Below are positions 43,801 through 49,658 of a stretch of 64,000 bases of DNA, piece after piece. The translations under genes were made by a program, and so were the position numbers. The notes under the pieces are model-generated. The model worked only from the letters and a program-made list of their open reading frames with translations, was not told the DNA's origin and did not search any database. Source of the stretch: a virus. Location: positions 1 through 64,000 of IMG/VR virus record IMGVR_UViG_3300036770_007134. One strand, 5' to 3'. Every line of letters begins with the position of its first letter. The stretch's first letter is position 1.

Positions 43801-43939
43801 GCCCATTAATAGTTCCATCTTTAAGAAACTCTTTAATATTTTCTTCAGAATCACCATTAAGAACAGAAACAACCCTGGGGTAATCTGAAGAAACAACTAT
43901 AGCCTCTAGATATGTTATAGCTTCACTATTTGTGGTCAT
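31859..43939 (-). CDS. Giant tail hub/baseplate protein with C-terminal SNase domain (4026 aa)
   Basis: At 4026 aa this is the largest gene in the window. Order: a helical N-terminus (1-~600); two related domains, copy 1 at about 646-823 and copy 2 at about 1156-1296, sharing DEKxxxKxLSxLxG, IKN-type and MSxNxxTVPxxPxxxxVDxxLxxF patterns; a gp27/gpD-type hub segment at about 1740-1825 (DINNIRLKPGVRVHIRAGYG, NGVITEVEQGDIVTVTA); several Gly/Ala-rich hydrophobic stretches (about 2083-2110, 3576-3626); and a complete staphylococcal-nuclease domain at about 3735-3865. The last has KDGDTIEV, TIRFDGIDTSE, AGQAKFFVERAL, DKFDRIIG and YVNELLRSH, retaining equivalents of catalytic Asp21, Arg35, Asp40, Thr41, Glu43 and Arg87. 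It is encoded between the tape-measure-type proteins and the cell-wall hydrolase, which supports a tail-tip hub. Confidence 0.85.
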   Translation of the reverse strand: MTTNSEAITYLEAIVVSSDYPRVVSVLNGDSEENIKEFLKDGTINGQYLSNVPNVPGKHIIYYYSDEQDKFSTLAMDLCLSVFVTGQYTSSNQIAYDNYQNALLESGYGNQGFGLPEQMRQHLWENDIYIDEVPLTAAKIANERLEVWSGESTVKRIKEEIEAAVNKSISVYDTISSLSTFFLDASSDVSKFFNHDIERIILDYRSKGAQIARTQLETIVKTQVPNLIDLAKSQIRLTAEQFADQNQEIIASNINQVITELNNDIAEVISANVTEYVDAFPGEQPIKTIILSSLYETLNVSYEDILQDYSTDIVSIYLQYNSSAIEYDEYIQKLDEKSGFYILQITQRVEERILAVIDEYENLGLEDLVDVIFRSELAAILASSLLDYDALIEEERLVTEEITVATLGDSGRDYFDYSNPGVSSEYVDVNSAASALSQALGIGAGSSAGSAWEGADTRSVRGLVLTAFGDEDIEQKRFDSFIRAFSSVNTEGLSQLENNGIDVIYDRLISSGLLELASYAYDISLFAQRRLTSIGALNAPADSFLNPAEDIYWLESLSAAVAKIKSDPIAFTVISYYIPSLTTLLIDAIAITNQYGDQATAEANYIDTLEKAFGIGENGQQVFELAHKLDNTARRIKNVLDSSPYRSNIHPESPDIFHLRLGAANFYVPPISIDINTSFKTGSLTGGALRQKNTPKFNSGHKETSVRLRLFFPNYQEIWGISLDSGTSISLNEDMKIDFKAGGSDEKVIDKFLSSLRGLVAAFRYSPILPIKNHYLNSVHGITAVCLNSMSINTVPGYPFTLAVDLELLNFNHKPFLPMLSDFNQSIHWGKYRQYMGKAATHLHKYVNENFLLKTSDSKEVDQGEALDFDVTQIGTPLDGEDIPLEVGAPAVNNFDVLTTNIVKEWQDGRHISFFVPAETQTKIFLPSIASFRSEQEELLTDAGESVWRRMLAKFGIDITEAADYGLSLSETIDISRNNTYSPSYRKLILDSLDILTAPLGSSDSAELNFNSIISTFIIENNNKLNELGQNREDWLREYVGPSGAIDLTQYQDPGPWRFQNKVLLNSDGDNMTLDQCKDLLYRISLNPSSFLEYLTNQKISEIQDRTGTAPDQQSVKDQITSAFNGVLYERFFQSGPIQAFLDAQRARNASYQFNEWEVPMIEVAFDENSVIVESINVSMSNNFAKLQVQLMDEPTYQHIGGGDSFVSISMIVIGSGNDEKELKKLKRMFDHLSGLARLEHSAGVLGFMGIKNIITALSGIKYVLPMSFNVSTVPNQPHVYRVDMTLSDFDIFQQKRENLSSSQQKEMIEHFSSKRNPFLRIKQLWGSFNAYPDFPLSVQNSQGEIVGNLDPDFYFRSFETYDQDIINNMSQQREYLSQTPVTTPSAGDIINNEIALAKIEFDFIQYARRFSTNSNNQPLYEEIREYVKDLEISREELLYVLNEKVALKQTQGLSSDDKGQFISEFINFADNVSEDSIFLEASASRYRIGDHILSGERVSKQIESALAGEYSLQSENYVSFDPDDVEFHKVIVSIPTGNRDEIESGLTPSMLMTAIGNYYGYIDSKNGRFYLSNGEGGDLVQKSDLSDGSSGGLLLRPNPIEDVQTPDNGNTRVNSGVPGAKAISEYQNAYDTDVYTHWEGMLKDTQYRDNTGRMIRAFPTYMLWLIDEGGNFAGMKLFDNFYGLQSIIDFSIVSSEDIMADTLVFRLSNLYSKLTTNAAEEMFNSYLDGINQTLPLNAGIEMSIDRVLNLSRNISGHMRNDYVVDINNIRLKPGVRVHIRAGYGANPNSLQTLFNGVITEVEQGDIVTVTAQSDAVELSGMINSTNKKGDSGKIDGGLDTGFWMSEPRDLMVRLLSMGAGRVRENIARATRGTVFSENRFGIRHFGTILYEPLTRQERDKQEAMYSAISSAFSGVGTGRIGGSQISDLSKGAGIRGAVTTVLAGHSLPTAGAYGAYQSYSAYSSFKNSTGIGVTDIVTSLLGMSSNETDLELFKRNIYPGNGTGIAQFLGGDLDDGWGTLASVSPVDNFGISGSSATSMLTDTAWNKLLIQTQKNNPSASATLDNLTVDYTLNSSLKDDVASGIVGGLISTAFGGPMSPLVGFGLGGVLRGRGGRNLFRTMGIISQNEDDDLPGADEVSFRAQTYMRTVWDMFDTCARLLPNYIVAVRPFEDRSTIFYGKPHWLYTSGVIPVTTGYPGDDKARELGVLEDIPKIKSPNYEIGEILTQINKSTNRYSDYSAFLDMAELSDSYKKIGEDIQNSSGIYRPTSELSGKILNFGSPSSMMYFDILNEQVISKLPVSRGTVQVGYHLPIDYEEKETIIDFDRMVSRHAQITNLPPRYSFPYFVDTIGISGISELKNSSSITVDSDDTRLFEILKEVEKDFFKDNEQYSLFDRESDPGGFIENVFDDVIGGGVSGITGAVDWSIDKITDVTTGALSIASFDWLIGDVPILGDITQGINYALDIVESIFDQQGDTINLSGEIIDSTVSILGEGLQRAYDGKWDYREGFKELVILDKYIDFSSAMLNAQRKILDEQVQIPVFTAMPIPTTQVDFTEASSFNSSSIDFTNLRLFNSYAKDWPAVKDALREQFYIAMKWPYTPTAPPDTIEDFKNKYHPNGELYGSAKDYRNRKVLVFNPSTGRAVVCAPAYFLWGENEHDAVVSPDAAYYLGIITESESEGIGGFRDSPSPQDCLMAFVPDDTSLGVIAPQNSPILSFSEISSNQEIVTNPTLVGFGAFQPLSGDVLLAEKNDNGINVMVGGTPLYVGVLNNSLEAYIPYQTAISPSYSRILYGGNPIIDGETYFNIVVNNTNIDKLYDIDTSTDEDNRSTLSAVYDQADVISIQARSFYDEDFDPSVSVIAGSGRTKEEAQRIWNQFRSGYHTYDSVKKIFEEVYGMDPDSDDELPAYLRRALSTDPSDPVISNFGADDGTALDEFSLLLGQDYVDNLEGRPGTTSAQTASQELADAIEFARANFIDAPSDDGGLIASLNNLVNSKLASIREIFLSNSAIKSLIQVEYERVLSEIVEENPETNLTAPDADGNIPQGDPSNFRNGRAPFDVDAEIENIMQRIRTPKQLFLFMVGSFRQRLWEDPYSRAWLVLRPDFKVFNSGSFGPGAVISASMGGALGALATGNNNIFGSGDEWSFKPVDAVFRVYISPYGDYAKPSNKDKFLSLLASTASEGNSSTNPITWAWSKGTSAIEAAWNNTVGPIFSSVADGLGLLLNQFKLSMSQLGYAIGESSAFRRQSNILNKALNDSIYYSLGTDGSMLRKVDNPFTREYGEPVVEVREPFQRIHYVNSFSHILSNRIQETISDVPTVITAVSDGKYPVTVALDKGAPSERQVEKTIETGIFFDNAIGEGVLAVIHPIMHPLQTIRGFTKAATGVPDEISAKRIALSHLRDSIKDIYGGELVVVGNADIRPHDLVYLADVYERMYGIFEVEQVVHHFTPDLGFITSITPNALVTVNDPVRWSLISSVGSLMSKQVLRNDTRIMLDQLRSANSGVSVGGNVSMDALSEMLSPQLVGGIQYTHGSSALVKDLMSLEVAKSAPDTSRALQEMMSTQGRKYDLFALMASSVSGTALGTASAILAPVTGGGSLAVGAVVGGIASKVAWSGWRYIRDNLIDQHGCYIQYLNKNGQPMDAGLSYNQGMVVGSYHSKAILPGILGTRVKMRTPEGNAYVRTDDLFKSMGWQETQIEDFVRYASYQNAMVHSEVLKLSGLGPDKAGLEPSFKVVVKCLDVKDGDTIEVQDVISGNQFTIRFDGIDTSELNVINGRILIPGSSESANLSINDLSTSAGQAKFFVERALKNKIFVLRVNETRSSGSSSSSAILNQDYEAGNSQNDPTNYQTDKFDRIIGTIFYRLPDENIDSHKSYVNELLRSHINEPNYMQIVKNDMKLDIDDGSPFFVFFDKILDSIQSSNIPNYYTIDPSSGDSISGLSQNEQGLYSALVRFKSIEEIYSLIARWPYVSWDEYFSDGTPYSLNWELVVNNLAKVFVKDIQTESESVLTSSETVPTLTRIGN

Positions 43940-43944
43940 TTACT

Positions 43945-44394
43945 TCACCTAAAACTCATATTACTTTTAACTATTCCGTTAATCAAATCGCTAGAAGATT
44001 TTTCCCTACTCATTCCACTATAGTTATCTATTATACTATAGTTTTTACTATTTTTAAAATTTAAACTTTTTAAATCTGAATCAACTTTTGGAAGTCTGTT
44101 TAAATCATAATATTCTTTATTATATCTTTTTGTTTGTAAATTTTTACTACCATAATTTGAATTATTTAATTCAATATGATTTGAATTAGGATTATTTAAA
44201 CCAGCCAGTGAACCACGTATAGTTTTAGATCCTCTTCTTTGTGAATCTCCACTGCCTGTAATAGGCTTCCTTTGGCCTCCATTGGTTATAACTCTTGCAG
44301 AATACTTATCCGCTCTAGCTTTCCTTGGTGAAGTGTCTTTTCGAGCACTGGCCGATGCAGATAAACTAGAATTACTAGAAGAACCGTAGCGCAT
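43945..44394 (-). CDS. Small basic, disordered Ser/Asn-rich protein (149 aa)
   Basis: Unrecognised. The 149-aa product is dominated by Ser, Asn, Arg and Lys, with many RKARADKYSAR- and NNPNSNHIELNNSNYG-type stretches and no clear folded core. Predicted charge is strongly positive. It lies between the second giant tape-measure-type gene and the giant hub gene, with 11- and 5-base gaps. Position and composition suggest a flexible connector or assembly factor at the tail tip, or a nucleic-acid-binding protein in the virion. Both are inferences. Confidence 0.65.
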   Translation of the reverse strand: MRYGSSSNSSLSASASARKDTSPRKARADKYSARVITNGGQRKPITGSGDSQRRGSKTIRGSLAGLNNPNSNHIELNNSNYGSKNLQTKRYNKEYYDLNRLPKVDSDLKSLNFKNSKNYSIIDNYSGMSREKSSSDLINGIVKSNMSFR

Positions 44395-44405
44395 TTATAC
44401 CAACC

Positions 44406-47400
44406 TTAGTATCTTTGACCCATTTCAGAATATGGATCACGCCTTGATCTCGGCAGATTGTTATATATAGTAGTGGAAGTATTTCCATTAGTTAAGGCGG
44501 CTGCCCGCTCATTAAACTCTCTAATTTTCTGCTGATTTCCATTAACTGATATATTATAAGACATTGAAGAATTATAAGAGCCCATGTCAACATTAGGTAT
44601 AGATGGATTTCTTATTGGATACTCCTCATATGCTGACCCACCAGGTAGAAGTGGTGGCCCCTGTACATCTTCTGGAGTCCTATCGGTAAAGGACTGATAT
44701 AAAAAACTTCCAGCAACTAGTGCGCCTATTCCTACTGCTGTTTTTCTTATCAACTTATTTCTAAATAAGTCCTGAAAATCTCCATCATCCAATTTCTTTT
44801 TAAACTTTTTATAATTAGAAGATGCGACAGATGCCTGTGTTACACCTTCTGAAGCTTCGTCAATTTTTCTTGCAGCTCTTCTACTTATTACCGTGTCTGC
44901 AGATGGATCAGCTGGAAAATTTGCGCCGGTTGGAGGAAGTCTACGTAAAGCCAGAGATGCCCTATAGGCTTGTGCTATGACCCTATTTTCCGGTGTTGAA
45001 TCAGAACTATCTACAAAAGCTTTCAACTGCTCAAAGGCCTCTTCATTGTATACTCTTAAAAGCTTTTTTATTAGACGGGCTCTACCTTTCTCAACTATAG
45101 TTTGTTTTCTGCCAGATTTTGCCAAATGCCCAGCCTGTCTAAAAGTTTCATAATCATCAATCATACGCCTTGCATACTTTTCTATATCCTCATCAGATGA
45201 AAAACCTTGAGAAACCTCGTACAATGCTTGTGACTGACTTAAGGGATCTATAAATTTTGCATTCAGGTTGGGATTTGCACTGCCCACCCTATATTTTAAA
45301 CTACTTAAACTTTCATACTGAACTGAACGCGCTATCATTTGCTCTAAAACTGAAAAATCTGCAGTATTAGTCGCAAACGTAAGCTGTCTAAATGCTCTAG
45401 CGTCTTCCAAGGATCTAATCAAATCTGATATACGATCCCCTGGATCATCAGTCATTACCGTTGCAAGGTCTAAAATATCTACACCTGCTGCAAATCCTGC
45501 CCTGTCTAGCTCATTTGTTAAATCTAAAATATTAACACCATGCTGATCGATAGCATAAGCTATTGAATGGTATAAGCTTTCTGAAACATTTAATTTTGAC
45601 ATCTCTCTAAAGATAGCATCTGAATTTTCTCCCACTTTTGAATCAGCCAAACCTCTAACTCTATCAAGCATGTTTTTATGTTCTTGTATTATACTCTCTG
45701 CTATTCTTTCCGTTTTTGAATTAGAAGAAACATAACTCAATGACATATCTGCAATACTGCCAGTAGCACCAGAGGATTGCCTAGCCATAGTCTCTGCCAA
45801 TCTCCTATTAGAATAAACTGCTGCATGTTTTCCTTCTTTTATCCCAAACTTTTCAATAAACATTTCTCTCTGACGAGCAATTATGTTTTCATCTCGATCA
45901 GAAGATGACAGTCCTATTATTTCTTCTAGATCTCTAATTACTTCAGTGGTGTTAGCCCCTGCTCTATTGGGCAGGCTGTCTTGAAATAGTTTGGCCCCGG
46001 TTAACATTTCTTCCATTAATATACTTAAGTCTTTATCACTTAACCTAGGGCTAGAACCAACCCCAGACATGAGCATGCCAGCATCGATTTTAATTCTATC
46101 TGAACCGACTCCTGATACGGCGCCCATTAATCTGCCTATTTGACGAATTAAAAGTTCTCCTCGGTCATCAGAACCAAGCCCTTTAAGTATTAAATCTTCC
46201 GGAACTACTGAACCAGTACCCCCACCAAGAAATGGCTCATACAATTGCTCTATGGCGCGAATAGCTCCTTGACTTGTAGCGGCAGATTGCGCTGATGTTG
46301 AAATTGCTTTTGCAGTTCTACCCATAAGAACTGCTGCGTCAATCGCTTCTTCCTGCCCTGCGTAGCGCAGCTTAAAATGATCTCCAAAAAAATTTTGTAA
46401 TTCTGAATCACCTTTTATAGCCCCTACAAGCTCTTCAACCTGCCCAAGAGCATTGCCTGCGATCATACTCCTATTAACGTATTGGCCCAGTATTTCGCCA
46501 CCCTTTTGCGAGTCTAGCAACGTCTGCGTCTTAAAAGCTGAATCTAAAGCGATCTCCATCATTTTTTTCGCAGAAGCTGATGCCCCTGAATATATTGACT
46601 GTATTTCCTTTTGAAAACCTATAAAGATTGAATCCGGATCTAAACCGGACAACTTCTTAGTTTCAACAAAAGAAGATAAACTAGAGTAAATTGACCTTAA
46701 CTCATTGTCGTCAGTAAACCCACTTAAGGACTCTAATAAGGGTTCTGTCATATCTCCAGCCCCGGCATTAAACATGGCTCTCTGCACAAAAAACGAAGCA
46801 AATTCTGGATTACTTCTATTCAGCATATTTACATCAAGAGTTGAACCACCTCTCTGAATTAAGGTCATCGCGTCTTGGCTTAAAGTTGGCCCACCATACA
46901 AATTTGCCAAAAGATTTTCCACATGCTCACCAACTGTACCACTTGTATTCAAAGACTGCAACATTTGGAGTCTAGTCGTAGAAATCCTATTTTTTACATC
47001 AGGATTACTGCTTTCCAGAAGTCCTAAAATATTACGATTTTCAGAAATCTGTCTAGTAGTTCTATTTCTATTTAAAAGAAACAAATCTTCTATAGCCTGA
47101 AATATAGTTTCTGCTTCTTGATCAGAATAGCTAATCCCTGAAAGTGCACTTAATCTACTAACTCGTTCAGTGCCTTGCATATTCATCATTTCAACGATTT
47201 GATCCATGATATCTTTTCTTTTGCCAAATATAGAGTTAGCCGAATGAGAATCTAAAACGGCTTTCCCAAACATAACTTCTTCAATACCACTAGGCTGTCT
47301 TGACATTAGGAAACCAAAAGACTTCATATTGTTAACATTTTCATACGAAGCGTAATGTATTAAAGTTTTATCATCAAGGTCGAATCCACCCAAAACATGA

Positions 47401-49658
47401 TGAAACTTTTGAATATCTTGTGATGCAAAAAGTAACCCGTGGCCTTTTAGTCTAAAATTAACGACTTCAGCCGACTGACCACTTGCTATCTCAATTCTAG
47501 TTCTAGTAGGAATACTGGAACTAGAATTACCTCCAAATAAAAGCTCTCCATCTGTGAAAATTTCGGAGCTAGCTTCGGAAAGTGCAGAAAAGCGATATGA
47601 ACCCGGCATAGCAACTTGCAAAACTCCATCTTCAGTCCTAAAGGCATTAACTTGCATGTAATTATGTACAAAATTTACAAGCTGTGGAGCACTTCTAACG
47701 TCTATACCACTCCTGTACAAGTCAAGAAGCCTCTGTGCATATTGCCTATTTCTTCTAGCTGAATCTCTTGCGTAGGTGGGTAATATATCTATATCCCTAC
47801 TAGCTTCATGCTTTAGCGCAGAAATAAGCTCATTCGGAAGTGCGCCAGTTTCATCAAAACTTTTAATTTGAGCCTGAACATCTCTAAATCTTCTTAACAT
47901 AAAATCTTCTGAGTCTCCACTTTGAAGATATGGACCGATAAAAGCGCCGGTTGGATCGTCTAGGTATACTATTCCACGAGATCTACCAAGTCCGCTCAAA
48001 TTCAACCCTTCGACATCGCCTGTTATAGACATTTCAGGCTTTAAATCCGCTGTGCTTACAACGGCAACATAACCAGCTTGCCTCATTTCTGCATTTAAAG
48101 CGAATGGTATCGTTGAAGATTTTATTTGATATTCTTTACCTCCATAGGTTATACCTGCTCTAATTGTGTGCTGTTCAGGATTCGATTCGAGTGCATATCC
48201 TATGGAAGTTTTTTGATTCATTAAATTTCTTATTCTTTCTTGGGCAGCTTTTTTTTGATCTGGGGACATAGTTGGCAGGCTTCTCTCTAAATCTACAATC
48301 TCTGCAGAAATATTTTCGTCTAACCTTTCATAAAAAAGACTATCCCATACGGAAAAACCATCAAATGCTTTAGTATTTCTGTCAAACATACCAAAAATAT
48401 AATCTTTCATTATCTCTGTTATGCTTTCATCGTAACCGAATTGTGTTATTCTATCTTCTATTTTCTGCCTAAGCATTTCGCCTGTAATGTGAGCGCCTTG
48501 ACCAGCCTCTGTAAAAAGTTCTCTAAAACTATCTTGAATTATCCTACTCATTCTATCATTTGATTCATCAACGAAAGTTCTCACAAGAGGTTGACGTTTT
48601 TGCTTACCGCCCTTACGACCACCAGGAAGTCTTCTTTTTTCAAACCTGCCAAATGCTGATGAATTTCTTTGAGTTTGATCAATTAAGCCTTCTGCCAACG
48701 CTTCATCTAAATAACTTGTAAAATCTTGGAAAATAGATGCTGTATTTAAACCTTTTTCATTCAAAATATCAACCATAAACTGGTCTAATATTCCAGCGTT
48801 TATGGCGTCTGATTCCATGCCAAACTGTCTCGCAAACAAATACAAATTTTCATCGAAAATATACACAGATTGCTGCAGGGTCCTACCATCAAGGGCTTCA
48901 CTTAAGATATCTCCTGATAATGAAACATCCCGGGGGGCCATAACACCTCTGAGTCTTTTGGGTACTTTCTGTAAAGACTTTAAAAGAGTGCCACTTTCTA
49001 AAGCTCCGCCTTGACCAAATATCTCATCAGCAGCAACTGTCCCATGTCCAGCTAGCCTAAACAATGACTCTATCTGAAGCTGGTTCAATTTAATACCACT
49101 ATCAGTTTGGATCTGAATTAATCGCGCACCTTCATCGTCAAAAACTGGAGACCCTGATAACTCTCCACTCATTAAAACGTCTGCAATTTTTCGTGCATCT
49201 GCTTTTTTATTTCTCTGATTTTCACTGACTCTAAGAGTAACTAAAGAAGAACTAAAATATCCACCCATGATTTCATCTATAGCCTGAGATTCAAGCCCTG
49301 CGGCCCTGAGTATTCTCTTTTCGTTTCCCGTAAATGTACCAGCTCTTTGTTGTACGGATCCCATAATTTCCGACAAATAAGCCATATTGTCACCATGTCT
49401 AGCTTGATTGGTCAGTGAAAAAAATTCAGTTAAATAGAGCTTATCAGACCTACTTTGCGCCTCGACTAAATTGGTAAAAATTTCACCTGTTGCATTTAAT
49501 CTAAAACCGAAGCTTCCGTCTGGATTATCTACTATCGATATTAAATTACCTTGCCCATATCTAGTCTTAGAAAGAACAGACTCCGCGCCAACACGAGCAC
49601 GTGACGCCATGTTGAAAAACATATTTACAAAAAAATTATAATCAATATTTTCTGCCAT
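44406..49658 (-). CDS. Giant virion protein, tape-measure region (1750 aa)
   Basis: The mostly helical 1750-aa protein has a basic patch (FEKRRLPGGRKGGKQKR, about 345-362) and one hydrophobic helix near the C-terminus (VGIGALVAGSFLYQSF, about 1638-1655). The central segment, about 690-790, differs: beta-rich, with MPGSYRFSALSEAS, FRLKGHGLLFASQDI, HHVLGGFDLDDKTLIHY and FGFLMSRQPSG. The FDLDD motif (D760, D762, D763) with the preceding G-H and following R-Q-P recalls the DxDGD loop of double-psi-barrel RNA polymerases, but the third Asp is displaced, so this is only a lead. The ATG overlaps the stop of the 2214-aa gene by one base, so the two are made together. It is a likely tape-measure partner or ejected protein. 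Confidence 0.65.
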   Translation of the reverse strand: MAENIDYNFFVNMFFNMASRARVGAESVLSKTRYGQGNLISIVDNPDGSFGFRLNATGEIFTNLVEAQSRSDKLYLTEFFSLTNQARHGDNMAYLSEIMGSVQQRAGTFTGNEKRILRAAGLESQAIDEIMGGYFSSSLVTLRVSENQRNKKADARKIADVLMSGELSGSPVFDDEGARLIQIQTDSGIKLNQLQIESLFRLAGHGTVAADEIFGQGGALESGTLLKSLQKVPKRLRGVMAPRDVSLSGDILSEALDGRTLQQSVYIFDENLYLFARQFGMESDAINAGILDQFMVDILNEKGLNTASIFQDFTSYLDEALAEGLIDQTQRNSSAFGRFEKRRLPGGRKGGKQKRQPLVRTFVDESNDRMSRIIQDSFRELFTEAGQGAHITGEMLRQKIEDRITQFGYDESITEIMKDYIFGMFDRNTKAFDGFSVWDSLFYERLDENISAEIVDLERSLPTMSPDQKKAAQERIRNLMNQKTSIGYALESNPEQHTIRAGITYGGKEYQIKSSTIPFALNAEMRQAGYVAVVSTADLKPEMSITGDVEGLNLSGLGRSRGIVYLDDPTGAFIGPYLQSGDSEDFMLRRFRDVQAQIKSFDETGALPNELISALKHEASRDIDILPTYARDSARRNRQYAQRLLDLYRSGIDVRSAPQLVNFVHNYMQVNAFRTEDGVLQVAMPGSYRFSALSEASSEIFTDGELLFGGNSSSSIPTRTRIEIASGQSAEVVNFRLKGHGLLFASQDIQKFHHVLGGFDLDDKTLIHYASYENVNNMKSFGFLMSRQPSGIEEVMFGKAVLDSHSANSIFGKRKDIMDQIVEMMNMQGTERVSRLSALSGISYSDQEAETIFQAIEDLFLLNRNRTTRQISENRNILGLLESSNPDVKNRISTTRLQMLQSLNTSGTVGEHVENLLANLYGGPTLSQDAMTLIQRGGSTLDVNMLNRSNPEFASFFVQRAMFNAGAGDMTEPLLESLSGFTDDNELRSIYSSLSSFVETKKLSGLDPDSIFIGFQKEIQSIYSGASASAKKMMEIALDSAFKTQTLLDSQKGGEILGQYVNRSMIAGNALGQVEELVGAIKGDSELQNFFGDHFKLRYAGQEEAIDAAVLMGRTAKAISTSAQSAATSQGAIRAIEQLYEPFLGGGTGSVVPEDLILKGLGSDDRGELLIRQIGRLMGAVSGVGSDRIKIDAGMLMSGVGSSPRLSDKDLSILMEEMLTGAKLFQDSLPNRAGANTTEVIRDLEEIIGLSSSDRDENIIARQREMFIEKFGIKEGKHAAVYSNRRLAETMARQSSGATGSIADMSLSYVSSNSKTERIAESIIQEHKNMLDRVRGLADSKVGENSDAIFREMSKLNVSESLYHSIAYAIDQHGVNILDLTNELDRAGFAAGVDILDLATVMTDDPGDRISDLIRSLEDARAFRQLTFATNTADFSVLEQMIARSVQYESLSSLKYRVGSANPNLNAKFIDPLSQSQALYEVSQGFSSDEDIEKYARRMIDDYETFRQAGHLAKSGRKQTIVEKGRARLIKKLLRVYNEEAFEQLKAFVDSSDSTPENRVIAQAYRASLALRRLPPTGANFPADPSADTVISRRAARKIDEASEGVTQASVASSNYKKFKKKLDDGDFQDLFRNKLIRKTAVGIGALVAGSFLYQSFTDRTPEDVQGPPLLPGGSAYEEYPIRNPSIPNVDMGSYNSSMSYNISVNGNQQKIREFNERAAALTNGNTSTTIYNNLPRSRRDPYSEMGQRY

